Of a stretch of DNA of 64,000 nt, positions 52,181 through 60,956 are shown one piece after another. The stretch's first letter is position 1. Each line of letters begins with the position of its first letter. The DNA is taken from positions 5,001 to 69,000 of the forward strand of contig NZ_LT160639.1 of assembly GCF_900048895.1 (NCBI RefSeq). The letters run 5' to 3'. The DNA comes from Neglectibacter timonensis (GTDB lineage: Bacteria > Bacillota > Clostridia > Oscillospirales > Acutalibacteraceae). The position numbers were made by a program, and so were the translations under genes. Under the pieces are notes generated by a model, which made no database searches, had not been told where the DNA came from, and was given only the letters and a program-made list of their open reading frames with translations.

Positions 52181-52751
52181 ATAGGTTCTTCATCTTATTT
52201 CTTACCCTGTGCAGTGCGTTATCGAAGGTTTTAAGGGGGATGCCTGTTTTTTCAGGGATTTCAGAACGCTCATAACCGCTCAAATACAGCGCTAAAACCC
52301 TGCGTTCCAAGGGTGACAAAGACAATTCCATCCGTTTTAGGATATTCTGAAAATTCTCCTGGATTTCCAGCAGTGCCTCCGGACTTTCCGCAAAAGCAAT
52401 CCGGTTCGTATCGGCGCTATCCAGGGGCAGCGATTCATTCAAAAGCTTGTTCTTTTGGCTGCCGTGAAACCGTACCGCACTGGCCATACGATTATAAATA
52501 CACACCCCGGCATAGGTTTTAAAGGAAGCTGCCAAACTTTCATTAAAAGAACACGCAGCCACGAACAGACCTAAAAAGCCTTCCTGGCACAAATCTTCTT
52601 TTTCAGGGGAAGAAGCGCCTTCAAACTCAGCCGCCTTTGCACGGATAAGCCAAAAATAACGTCCGCTGAGCTCTGTAAACGCATCACGGTCTTCCTCCTT
52701 GACCTTACGGACAAGTTCGGTATCGCTGAGCTCATGATAATTCCCGGACAT
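52179..52751 (-). CDS. sigma-70 family RNA polymerase sigma factor (SigH-like)
   Basis: 190 aa with region 2 (YFWLIRAKAAEF, KEDLCQEGFLGLFVAACSFN and FKTYAGVCIYNRMASAVRF) and region 4 (LSPLERRVLALYLSGYERSE then KTFDNALHRVRNK); region 3 is short or absent. It resembles sporulation/competence SigH or SigI-type factors more than ECF ones. No anti-sigma gene is adjacent. ATG has GAGGTG. A strong sigma-A-type promoter drives it. Confidence 0.85.
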   Translation of the reverse strand: MSGNYHELSDTELVRKVKEEDRDAFTELSGRYFWLIRAKAAEFEGASSPEKEDLCQEGFLGLFVAACSFNESLAASFKTYAGVCIYNRMASAVRFHGSQKNKLLNESLPLDSADTNRIAFAESPEALLEIQENFQNILKRMELSLSPLERRVLALYLSGYERSEIPEKTGIPLKTFDNALHRVRNKMKNL

Positions 52752-52785
52752 GCTGGCACCTCATGACAGACTTCTTTTGGATACT

Positions 52786-52814
52786 ATCATAGCCTAAAGT
52801 TACCGGTTAGTCAA
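52786..52814 (-). promoter_or_regulatory. promoter of the sigma factor gene
   Basis: TTGACT (52809-52814), a 17-nt spacer and TATGAT (52786-52791), 35 nt before the ATG. Confidence 0.75.
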
Positions 52815-52843
52815 GAAATATTTCGGCCTGAGAAAAATGTACA

Positions 52844-52872
52844 TTGCAGCAAAAAAGCAACTGGCGTATAAT
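52844..52872 (+). promoter_or_regulatory. promoter of the ComM-like gene
   Basis: TTGCAG (52844-52849), a 17-nt spacer and TATAAT (52867-52872), divergent from the sigma factor promoter. It overlaps the first codons of the longest frame, so the gene must start later (52904). Confidence 0.75.
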
Positions 52873-52903
52873 GGAAACTAAGAGTATGGAAAGGGGTTTT
52901 TTG

Positions 52904-54430
52904 ATGGTTGCCACTTCATACAGTATGGGTATTTTCGGTTTGGAGGCCTTTGGCGTAGAAGTTGAAACCGATCTCTCTGCAGGGCTGCCTGCCTTTGAAC
53001 TTGTGGGTCTTCCTGACACTGCGGTCAAAGAATCACGAGACCGAGTGCGCGCCGCTCTGAAAAACTGCGGATTTGATTTTCCCATCAGCCGTATCACCAT
53101 GAATTTGGCTCCGGCAGATAAGAAAAAGGAAGGTCCGGTATATGACCTGCCTCTGCTCGTCTCCCTGCTCAAGGCATCAGGTCAGCTGCAATGCGGCACA
53201 GACGACTGTATTTTTCTCGGTGAACTCTCCCTATCTGGAGAAGTCCGCCCTGTCCGGGGCGTGCTGCCCATGGCAGTAAAGGCGAAAGAGCTGGGGTTCC
53301 TGCGCCTGTTCGTTCCGTCTCAAAACGCTCCAGAGGGCGCTGTGGTGGAGGGGCTGACCGTGTATCCTGTAACAGATGTACCGCAACTGGTCTCTCATCT
53401 GCGGGGAAGCGAGGAAATTTTTCCAGCCTCTCCCTTGCTGGAAAAGTCGAGCCGGGAATCCCTCCCTGATTTTTCCGATGTCAAGGGTCAGGCTGAGGCA
53501 AAACGCGCACTGGAAATTGCCGCCAGCGGCGGGCACAACGTGCTGCTCATAGGCCCGCCTGGAACAGGAAAGAGCATGCTGGCAAAGCGCGTTCCTTCCA
53601 TCTTGCCGGATATGACCTTTTCAGAATCCATTGAAACCACAAAAATTCACTCGATAGCAGGGCTTGTGCCCGGCGGTGTTTCCCTGATCCGGGAGCGTCC
53701 CTTTCGCTCTCCGCATCACACTATCTCCACTGCAGGCCTGGCAGGCGGCGGGCCCACGCCCAGACCCGGCGAACTCTCCTTGGCTCATAATGGCGTTCTG
53801 TTTCTTGACGAGCTCCCGGAATTCAGCCGCAGCGCTATGGAGGTCCTGCGGCAGCCGATTGAAGACGGCGCCGTGACCATCTCCAGAGTGGGAGGCACGG
53901 CTACTTATCCCTGCAACATTATGCTGATTGCCGCCATGAATCCCTGTCCCTGCGGTTTTTTTGGACATCCAACTCATCCCTGCACTTGTTCTCCCCACAC
54001 TGTTGAACGGTATCTTTCCAAAATCTCGGGCCCGCTTCTAGACCGGCTGGATCTGCATATAGAAGTGCCTCCCGTAGAATTCGACGAACTCTCCAACCAG
54101 ACAAAAAGTGAAAGCTCGGCAGAAATCCGGGTCCGGGTCAATGACGCGAGGAAACGCCAGGAAGAGCGTTTTTCAGGAACAGACGTCACCTGTAATGCCA
54201 ATATACCGGCCTCCCTGCTCCAAGAAACCTGTTTGCTGACAGAGCCGGCAGGAAAGCTTCTCAAGAGGGCCTTTGAGAAATTTGGATTTTCCGCCAGGGC
54301 CTATGAACGGGTGCTGAAGGTAGCGCGGACTATCGCCGATCTGGAGGGAAGCGAGAAAATAGAAAGCGCCCATGCGGCAGAAGCAGTGCAGTACCGGAGT
54401 CTGGATCGAAAATACTGGCAAGGGGTCTAA
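52904..54430 (+). CDS. YifB/ComM-family Mg chelatase-like AAA+ ATPase
   Basis: 508 aa. The N-terminal Lon-like domain starts GIFGLEAFGVEVETDLSAGL and PAFELVGLPDTAVKES. The AAA+ core has Walker A IGPPGTGKSMLAKR (near 225), the H2 insert FRSPHHTISTAGLAGGG, Walker B GVLFLDELPEF and a zinc-like CPCGFFGHPTHPCTC loop. The C-terminal helicase-type lid has FSARAYERVLKVARTIADLE. ComM is a branch-migration helicase for recombination of incoming DNA. It ends 4 nt into the convergent gene. Confidence 0.92.
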   Translation: MVATSYSMGIFGLEAFGVEVETDLSAGLPAFELVGLPDTAVKESRDRVRAALKNCGFDFPISRITMNLAPADKKKEGPVYDLPLLVSLLKASGQLQCGTDDCIFLGELSLSGEVRPVRGVLPMAVKAKELGFLRLFVPSQNAPEGAVVEGLTVYPVTDVPQLVSHLRGSEEIFPASPLLEKSSRESLPDFSDVKGQAEAKRALEIAASGGHNVLLIGPPGTGKSMLAKRVPSILPDMTFSESIETTKIHSIAGLVPGGVSLIRERPFRSPHHTISTAGLAGGGPTPRPGELSLAHNGVLFLDELPEFSRSAMEVLRQPIEDGAVTISRVGGTATYPCNIMLIAAMNPCPCGFFGHPTHPCTCSPHTVERYLSKISGPLLDRLDLHIEVPPVEFDELSNQTKSESSAEIRVRVNDARKRQEERFSGTDVTCNANIPASLLQETCLLTEPAGKLLKRAFEKFGFSARAYERVLKVARTIADLEGSEKIESAHAAEAVQYRSLDRKYWQGV

Positions 54431-54870
54431 ATCTCGCTCAAGGCCTTCTGAATATCCCGCTCCACTAAAGGCTGCATACTGTCCGCGTACCGGGAAAGGT
54501 CAGCTTTCAGCAGGGCCTCTCTGACCTGTTCCCTCACTTCCGGTTTCCCCTGTAACAATTCCGGAAGCGACTGGATAAATTGCCGGGAAACGATGGGCTT
54601 TTCATCTGTAATGTGCCCGAGGATACGTTCCAATGCAGCATTTATTTTTCCTGCTGAATCCCATTTTGCATTGGCGCAGAGCAATAGCAGGCCCCTGGTT
54701 CGAAGATAGGAGTTTTTTCCCTCCGACAAGCTTAAAAATTCTTCCAGATACCCAGAAAGTACATCGGAATCCCGGCCGATCTCCAGCAGCTGCTGAAACG
54801 CACGGTAGCCTTGACTGGGTTTGGACGAGCGAAGCGAGCAAATCAGATCCTCAAGATTCATCGTTTCCAT
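54427..54870 (-). CDS. HEAT-repeat-like hypothetical protein
   Basis: 147 aa, helical throughout, with pairs of amphipathic helices typical of HEAT/ARM repeats: GYRAFQQLLEIGRDSD, YLRTRGLLLLCANAKWDSAG, ALERILGHITDEKPIVSRQF and REQVREALLKADLSRY. No signal peptide or catalytic motif. The family is not recognised; a protein-binding role is likely. It converges with and overlaps the ComM-like gene by 4 nt. Confidence 0.65.
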   Translation of the reverse strand: METMNLEDLICSLRSSKPSQGYRAFQQLLEIGRDSDVLSGYLEEFLSLSEGKNSYLRTRGLLLLCANAKWDSAGKINAALERILGHITDEKPIVSRQFIQSLPELLQGKPEVREQVREALLKADLSRYADSMQPLVERDIQKALSEI

Positions 54871-54896
54871 TTCCACAAACCTTCCTCTCTAAATAA

Positions 54897-54936
54897 AAAC
54901 AGCCTCCGGCGTAACTGAACTGCCGGAGGCTGTTTT
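54897..54936 (-). terminator. terminator of the surface lysozyme gene
   Basis: AAAACAGCCTCCGGC pairs perfectly with GCCGGAGGCTGTTTT around an 11-nt loop; on the minus strand TTTTTATTT follows. It lies next to the stop at 54941. Confidence 0.85.
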
Positions 54937-54940
54937 GCTG

Positions 54941-57457
54941 TCAATTATACCAGCTGGGAATTGTGTATCCGGGATTATAATCATACCCGGGATCTGAACG
55001 GTAGCATCCTGCATAATCCCCATAGGAGAACAGCCTTGCTTCCGCCATACGGCGGTCAAACAAGCCTACGAGATGCACCCCTCCGGCAATATTCCACTGG
55101 GTCAGGTTATTTCCGAATGTGATCGCGTCCACATAAGCCAGATCATGTGTATAATCCCCGGAAAGGCGGATATCTCCTGCTCTTGCCCAACCCTTAACTT
55201 TGCCGGACTCCACCTGATACCAAACCTCTTTGTTGTTGCCCACATTGGTTTTGACGCCCAGCACACTGAGGGAGGACCCCAGCTTGATGGTTCCCACTTT
55301 TGTGGATTTTGCGCTGGTATCCTGGTAGACCACGCTGTCATTGATATTGACCGTGCCGGATACCGGGAAAGAGGAAGGCGGGACAACAGCGTTTGTCAGC
55401 ACCCGAGCTGTGCCGTATTCCGGTTCGCCGCCGCTGGACTCGGTTAAGGTTCCGCCGCCGCAGTTATAGACAAAGCTCACCAAAGCGTCAAACTGGCACT
55501 GGCTCATCTTCAGGTTATAGGAACTCCGGAAGCTGTTTACAGCAGATGCATACCAACCGCTGTCAATGGTATCTGCCAGAAGCGCCCGGGCTTCTGTTTT
55601 CGTCACGTTATTGTAAAAAGTCTCATTTCGGGAGACCACATACCCATATCCTACCGTGGGAATATTCCCTGCCAGCGTATCGGGATATACCGTGGGCAAA
55701 AAGCCTTCAAACTGTGCGATGATATCAATTACTTCGGAACTCGCCTTTCTGTTGTCATAGGTCGTTGTAGTCACATCGTAATTCGAAATCACCAGTACGG
55801 TAAACTCGGCATATTCCGTAGAGTAGGATCCGCTGCCGGTCTTTGAGTAAGCCCTGAGCGTATACGTCCCCGGAGCATTGAACTTTACCGACTTTTTAAA
55901 GAGCCGCACCGTGTTGGTGGGCAGCCCTGTGGCGGATTGGGACTCCGTCGTGTAGTCGGAAGTCTCCCAAGGTCCGCTTCCTCCCCCTGTTACGGTAAAA
56001 CGCACCGCACTCTTTGTCTGATCAGTCACTGCCATCAAATCAAAGGAAGCGCCGGCTGAGACGATATTTGGCTCTGTATATGCCACACGTACCGCCTCCG
56101 GTGAGGTGACGGTAACCTGGCAGGAAGCCTTGCTTTTCCCCAAAGTGTCCGTATAGGTGATCGTGGCCGTTCCGGGCGCTTTGGCATAGACAAAACCCTC
56201 CGAAACCGTAGCTACGCTCTCGTTGCTGCTTTTCCACTCCATTGCAGTACCTGCAGGCGACACCGTCCCCACCAGATAGAGCGTTTTGTACTGTCTCACC
56301 TCAGCTGAAGAGGCAGAAACCGACACGTTGGAAGCTGCCCCAGGTGTGTAGTCCTGCACATAGTCCTGATGCACGTAACCCTCCGTCCCGCCGCTGGTCT
56401 TGACCTGAATCCAAGGGGCGGCTTTTGTGCTCAGCACTGTCAGCACGGTGCCAAGCGGCAATACGGTAAGGCTGTCATAGCTGGTATCGGGGCCGGAACG
56501 CAGATTGAGTCCGCTGGTGGCGGTCACCCGCACATAATCTCCATTTACAGAAGGATCCACGGGTCCTCCTTCCACTGGCTCTGCCGCTTCTGCAATGTGC
56601 TTATAGGCCCAGTGACTCTTGGGAACATCGACGAATTTCTGCGTCTCCGCGTCTGCCGCAAAATCCTCATCCATCCTGCCCAGCGCAACATTCATCAGCT
56701 TTGCCGCCTCGCAACGCAAAATCGGACTGTCTGGTCTGAAGGTTCCGTCCTTATATCCTCCAATCCATCCATAGGCTATTGCTGATGAAATATACTTTCT
56801 TGCCCAATGTTTTTCTGATACATCGGGGAATGGAATATCACCTGTCTTCATCGGGAAGCAAAGCGCCACCACCTTGACAAATTCTGCACGAGTGATGGGA
56901 GCCTCAGGGTCAAAGGTGCCGTCTGCATAACCATTGAGCGCCCCAAGCTTCGCCAGCGTATTGACTGCTACCCCATACCAGGAGCTGAGGCTTACGTCGG
57001 AAAAGACAGAGCTGGAAACCGCAGGCTTAGCGGCCAAAAGGTTGTACAGCATCTGCGCCACCTCTGCCCTGGTCATGTTGGCGTCAGGCCGGAATTTTCT
57101 CCCGCTTTCGCCGTGCATATACGCCTTATGTCCCCCTGTGACCAGAAGCTCCGAAGCCTGGAAGGTTTTGGCCTCATTCTCCAGCGTCTCTTCTCCCTCC
57201 TCAGGAAGGGTGGATTCCTCTACGGGTTCCTCAGAAGAAGATGGCTCCTGGGAAAGTTCGCCTTCGGGAAGGTTCCCTTCTGAAGAAGCCTCGCTGGTTT
57301 CTTCTATCTGTGAGGACAGCGGCGTCTCTTCCGGGAACGAAGAGTTCTGGTCCTCTAAGGCCGAAACAGGCATCGCCACAGGTATCAGACAAACCAGCAG
57401 CAGTACCACCGTCTTCTGCAGCAGCTTCCGTTTATTCATTCTATGTAACAAATTCAC
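54941..57457 (-). CDS. secreted SLH/SH3/lysozyme surface protein
   Basis: 838 aa. A signal peptide (KLLQKTVVLLLVCLIPVAMP then SALED) leads to a Ser/Glu-rich linker (36-95), three S-layer-homology repeats (about 100-285), an SH3b domain (near 310-370), an Ig-like BIG2 domain (near 378-450), a second beta domain (near 455-560), and a GH24-type lysozyme (about 570-690) with Glu in AQFEGFLPTVYPD, Asp in YPDTLAGN and Thr in PTVGYGYV. A final SH3 domain follows. The start is GTG at 57457 with GGAGGT 6 nt upstream. It is expected at the cell wall, cutting peptidoglycan for growth or remodelling. Confidence 0.9.
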   Translation of the reverse strand: MNLLHRMNKRKLLQKTVVLLLVCLIPVAMPVSALEDQNSSFPEETPLSSQIEETSEASSEGNLPEGELSQEPSSSEEPVEESTLPEEGEETLENEAKTFQASELLVTGGHKAYMHGESGRKFRPDANMTRAEVAQMLYNLLAAKPAVSSSVFSDVSLSSWYGVAVNTLAKLGALNGYADGTFDPEAPITRAEFVKVVALCFPMKTGDIPFPDVSEKHWARKYISSAIAYGWIGGYKDGTFRPDSPILRCEAAKLMNVALGRMDEDFAADAETQKFVDVPKSHWAYKHIAEAAEPVEGGPVDPSVNGDYVRVTATSGLNLRSGPDTSYDSLTVLPLGTVLTVLSTKAAPWIQVKTSGGTEGYVHQDYVQDYTPGAASNVSVSASSAEVRQYKTLYLVGTVSPAGTAMEWKSSNESVATVSEGFVYAKAPGTATITYTDTLGKSKASCQVTVTSPEAVRVAYTEPNIVSAGASFDLMAVTDQTKSAVRFTVTGGGSGPWETSDYTTESQSATGLPTNTVRLFKKSVKFNAPGTYTLRAYSKTGSGSYSTEYAEFTVLVISNYDVTTTTYDNRKASSEVIDIIAQFEGFLPTVYPDTLAGNIPTVGYGYVVSRNETFYNNVTKTEARALLADTIDSGWYASAVNSFRSSYNLKMSQCQFDALVSFVYNCGGGTLTESSGGEPEYGTARVLTNAVVPPSSFPVSGTVNINDSVVYQDTSAKSTKVGTIKLGSSLSVLGVKTNVGNNKEVWYQVESGKVKGWARAGDIRLSGDYTHDLAYVDAITFGNNLTQWNIAGGVHLVGLFDRRMAEARLFSYGDYAGCYRSDPGYDYNPGYTIPSWYN

Positions 57458-57509
57458 AACCTACCTCCGAAATTCGTCAGTTTCCTCTGTTTACATAACT
57501 GGTTCAACT

Positions 57510-57538
57510 ATTATAAACGATAGATTACAAAAATGCAA
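57510..57538 (-). promoter_or_regulatory. promoter of the surface lysozyme gene
   Basis: TTGCAT (57533-57538), a 17-nt spacer and TATAAT (57510-57515), 52 nt before the GTG start. Confidence 0.75.
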
Positions 57539-57594
57539 CTTTTCATTGAAATTTTCACATTAGTGGAAATCTTCCACTGTCTTTGCCTTTTATA

Positions 57595-57636
57595 AAAAGC
57601 GGAGACCAGGAAAAATTCCCCGGTCTCCGCTTTTTA
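57595..57636 (-). terminator. ackA terminator
   Basis: GCGGAGACC (57599-57607) pairs with GGTCTCCGC (57622-57630), extended by A/T pairs, with T runs outside on both strands. Confidence 0.8.
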
Positions 57637-57642
57637 GCAGAC

Positions 57643-58851
57643 TTACAGCTTTTCCACCAAATCTCTGGTATCCCTGGCAATCACCAACTCCTCATTGGTG
57701 GGAATTACATAAACTTCAATGCTGGAATCGGGAGCAGAAATCTTACCCTCCCTGCCATGAATCATTTCTTCGTTCAGAGCTTCATCAATTTTCACGCCCA
57801 GATAAGAGAGATATTTTCCCACAGCCATACGGTGAGACGCCTGATTTTCTCCCAGTCCGGCTGTAAACACGATGGCGTTACAGCCTCCCAAGGCAACCAT
57901 ATAACCGCCGATAAACTTGGCAATCTGATATTCCAGAATGTCCTGGGCAAGCTTGGCACGAGGATTTCCCGCCTGATTGGCAGCGGTTACATCACGGTCG
58001 TCGCTGGACACGCCGGAAATACCCAAAAGGCCGGATTTTTTATTGAGGACTTCGTCCATTTCGCGGGGCGTGAGATGTTCCTTCTCCATGATGAAAGTAA
58101 CCACGGAAGGATCCAGCGTTCCGGTGCGGGTTCCCATCATAAAGCCGTCCAGCGGGGTCAGCCCCATGCTGGTATCGATGCATTTGCCGCCGTCTACCGC
58201 TGTGATGGAAGATCCGTTGCCCAAATGACAGGTGATCATCTTGGTTTCCGCGATATCCCTGCCCATCAGCTGTGCACAGCGGGCACTGACATACCGGTGT
58301 GAAGTGCCGTGGAAGCCATAACGGCGTACCGCGTACTTTTCATAATATTCATAAGGTACATTGAACATATAAGCTTTTGGGGGCATGGTAGAATGGAAAG
58401 CCGTATCGAAGACCACAACTTCAGGCACTTCCGGCCCAAAGACCTCGCGGCAGGCGCGAATTCCCTGGACATGCGCCTTGTTATGCAGAGGCGCAAGGGG
58501 AATTAGGCTTTCAATCCCTTCAATTACCTTCTCGTCCACCAGTACGGATTCGCTGAAGAGGGAACCGCCCTGCACAATGCGATGGCCCACTGCCGTCACT
58601 TCCTCCAGGTTCCCAATCACACCGTACTCCTCATCGATCAGCGCGTTTTTCACCTGCATAAAAGCCGCCGTGTGATCCAGCATGTTGACTTTCTTTACCA
58701 ATTCTTTCCCATCCGCCGTCTTATGGGTGAACACACCTGCAGGCATTCCAATCCGTTCGCAATTTCCTTTGCAGAGCATCTTCTCGCTTTCCATATCAAT
58801 CAGCTGATACTTCAGGGACGAGCTTCCCGCATTGATAACCAGAATCTTCAT
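57643..58851 (-). CDS. ackA: acetate kinase
   Basis: 402 aa. It makes ATP from acetyl phosphate in fermentation. Signatures: NAGSSSLKYQLID at the start, HRIVQGGS (Arg and phosphate), VFDTAFHSTMPPKAYMFN, RYGFHGTSHRYVSA, HLGNGSSITAV and the end motif VIPTNEELVIARDT. Full length. No phosphotransacetylase gene is adjacent. 58852-59142 upstream has no gene and no clear promoter. Confidence 0.97.
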   Translation of the reverse strand: MKILVINAGSSSLKYQLIDMESEKMLCKGNCERIGMPAGVFTHKTADGKELVKKVNMLDHTAAFMQVKNALIDEEYGVIGNLEEVTAVGHRIVQGGSLFSESVLVDEKVIEGIESLIPLAPLHNKAHVQGIRACREVFGPEVPEVVVFDTAFHSTMPPKAYMFNVPYEYYEKYAVRRYGFHGTSHRYVSARCAQLMGRDIAETKMITCHLGNGSSITAVDGGKCIDTSMGLTPLDGFMMGTRTGTLDPSVVTFIMEKEHLTPREMDEVLNKKSGLLGISGVSSDDRDVTAANQAGNPRAKLAQDILEYQIAKFIGGYMVALGGCNAIVFTAGLGENQASHRMAVGKYLSYLGVKIDEALNEEMIHGREGKISAPDSSIEVYVIPTNEELVIARDTRDLVEKL

Positions 58852-59142
58852 TTTTCTTCTTCCTTTCCAGATATGTCCGTTCGCCGTACGGAAACCGCAC
58901 GAAAAAGCGGCTGAAAAGCATTCCCGCCTTTCAGTCTCTTTCGATTCCCCGGAAAATTCAATTTTCAGCGAGGGCCACTTGTAAAGAGCGGGGCCGCTGC
59001 TGTAATATATGGAGTAACGGTTCTTTTTCTTCCGCCTCTCTCAGGTCCTCCGAAACTGACCGACGATTGGGGCAGCAGAGCCGGTAAGACTGTTTTTTAT
59101 CATAAACCTTTTTGCAGCTAAATTCAAGGAGTTTTGCTTAAA

Positions 59143-60330
59143 ATGATGGAGAAATTGAAGATTTCTGCCGTAATCTGTGAATTCAATCCCCTGCATATGG
59201 GTCACAAATTGCTTTTGGATCAGATGAAAGCCATATCTGATGGGATCGTCTGCGTGATGAGCGGCAACTTTGTACAGCGTGGGGAGCCCGCTATTCTGGA
59301 CAAATGGGCACGGACACGGCTTGCCCTGCAGAACGGGGCGGATCTGATCGTAGAACTTCCTCTGCCCTGGGCCTGTTCCGGAGCAGAACATTTTGCCGCG
59401 GGCGGTGTGGCATTGGCAGAGGCCCTCCGCTGTGACCTTTTGGCATTCGGCAGTGAAGTACCCGATGTTGCCCGCATGGATGCGGCAGCGGAAGCATTGC
59501 TTTCTCCAAAATTTTCAGAAGCGTTTTCTGAAGTGCCCAGCAAAGGCCTGTCTTTTGCACAACGCAGAGAGGCGGCTCTTCACTCCATGTTAGGGGAGAC
59601 AGCGTCGTCACTTCTTCAAAAGCCAAACTGCATTCTGGGAATTGAGTATCTGAAAGCAATCCGCCGGCAGAATGCTGTGCTCACCCCTATAGCCTTCCCT
59701 CGTGAAGGCGCAGGACATGACCGTGCAGCAGAGAATCAGGAATACCGCTCTGCCGGCGAGCTGCGCCATCTGCTGCGCACAGGCGGAAAGCTTGCCGGCC
59801 TAGTCCCGGAAAATGTGTGCGTGACGCTGGAGCAGCTCCTCTCCTCAGGGCACTGTCCCGCTTCTCTGTCCTGGTTGGAACGTTCAATTTTATGTAAACT
59901 CAGAACGATGAAACCAGAGGATTTTTCCGCTCTGCCCGACCTGAGCGAAGGCTTGGAAAATAGGCTGCATACCGCAGCCAGAGAAGCCCGTTCCCTGGAA
60001 GAACTCTATTCCCTGGTAAAATCCAAACGGTATTCCCATGCCAGAATCCGCAGGCTCGTCATGAGCGCTTTCCTGGAAATTCCTTCCGGTCTCCCGGAAC
60101 TTCCCCTCTATCTGAGGATCCTGGGTATGACTGAAACTGGAGCGCGGATTTTAAAAGACGCCACGCCCACGCTTCCCGTGGCGGTGCGTCCAGTCGATTT
60201 TGAACGTCTGGGCGGCAGCTTTGCAAATTTATTCCGGCTTGAAGCCCGGGCAGACGATCTCTACGCCCTGGCCTTTCCCACGCCTTTCCCCTGTGGACGC
60301 GACTATACAGAAAAGCTGATCAAAGTTTAA
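59143..60330 (+). CDS. tmcAL: tRNA(Met) cytidine acetate ligase TmcAL
   Basis: 395 aa. TmcAL (YlbM family) activates acetate with ATP to make ac4C34 in elongator tRNA-Met. The nucleotidyltransferase start is ISAVICEFNPLHMGHKLLLD, with MSGNFVQRGEPAILDKWART and LIVELPLPWACSGAEHFA following; the later PNCILGIEYLKAI and HARIRRLVMSAFL are in the tRNA-binding half. The start is set at ATG 59143 with AAGGAG 11 nt upstream; TTG 59134 is too close to it. Its acetate use sits next to ackA. It converges with the P-loop gene, overlapping 11 nt. Confidence 0.92.
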   Translation: MMEKLKISAVICEFNPLHMGHKLLLDQMKAISDGIVCVMSGNFVQRGEPAILDKWARTRLALQNGADLIVELPLPWACSGAEHFAAGGVALAEALRCDLLAFGSEVPDVARMDAAAEALLSPKFSEAFSEVPSKGLSFAQRREAALHSMLGETASSLLQKPNCILGIEYLKAIRRQNAVLTPIAFPREGAGHDRAAENQEYRSAGELRHLLRTGGKLAGLVPENVCVTLEQLLSSGHCPASLSWLERSILCKLRTMKPEDFSALPDLSEGLENRLHTAAREARSLEELYSLVKSKRYSHARIRRLVMSAFLEIPSGLPELPLYLRILGMTETGARILKDATPTLPVAVRPVDFERLGGSFANLFRLEARADDLYALAFPTPFPCGRDYTEKLIKV

Positions 60331-60871
60331 AAACAGAAGAAGTCTCTTTCTTTCGCAACGCTTCTACTATCAGCGCGGCATTATACTCTTTCGTTTTGGT
60401 TCCGTCCACCCTTATCGTTGGAAGCCGGACGGCACTGAGCCACTCTTCCACATCCTTTGCGGAGCGCCGGTCCACCATCTCAAAAAACCGCTTTTCTTTT
60501 TCATATAAATCCCCGCCAGGAAATATCCTGTCTCCAAATTTTTGATACGACCTTTCTCTCACACGGGCACTTCTCAGTTCACTGGGAACCTCAATGAAAA
60601 CCGCACAAGTAAACAGTGCTTCCACCTCCTGGCCGTAATTCCCCTTCACCGCTGCGAAAACGCAGTTTTCATATTTATTCAGGTCCGCCAGCAAGTCACG
60701 GGATACTTCTTCCCGTGTTCTGGCAGTTTCATAGGGTCTCTCCGTCTGATTCTCAGGGAAATAGTAATCTTCAATATCCAGAAACTTACAGCCCAGCTGA
60801 CTTGCCAAATAGATTCCCAAAGTGCTTTTCCCCGCACCGTTTCCCCCACAGACAATAATCTTATTTCCCAC
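60320..60871 (-). CDS. P-loop NTPase, adenylate/nucleoside-kinase-like
   Basis: 183 aa. Walker A is CGGNGAGKSTLGIYLASQL; LDIEDYYFPEN is like the substrate-binding segment of nucleoside/shikimate kinases, and RVRERSYQKFGDRIF is a basic lid. A later segment, RRSAKDVEEWLSAVRLPTIR, is like AAA-type/adenylate kinase C-termini. The substrate is not known. It starts with ATG and overlaps tmcAL at its 3' end. Confidence 0.8.
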   Translation of the reverse strand: MGNKIIVCGGNGAGKSTLGIYLASQLGCKFLDIEDYYFPENQTERPYETARTREEVSRDLLADLNKYENCVFAAVKGNYGQEVEALFTCAVFIEVPSELRSARVRERSYQKFGDRIFPGGDLYEKEKRFFEMVDRRSAKDVEEWLSAVRLPTIRVDGTKTKEYNAALIVEALRKKETSSVFKL

Positions 60872-60956
60872 TCCATTCCTCCAAAACCAGCATTGCTGAA
60901 TTTACCTGATAGGTGCGACTTCCATGGTTGGTGAAGCACTGAATGAGGCGCTGTAT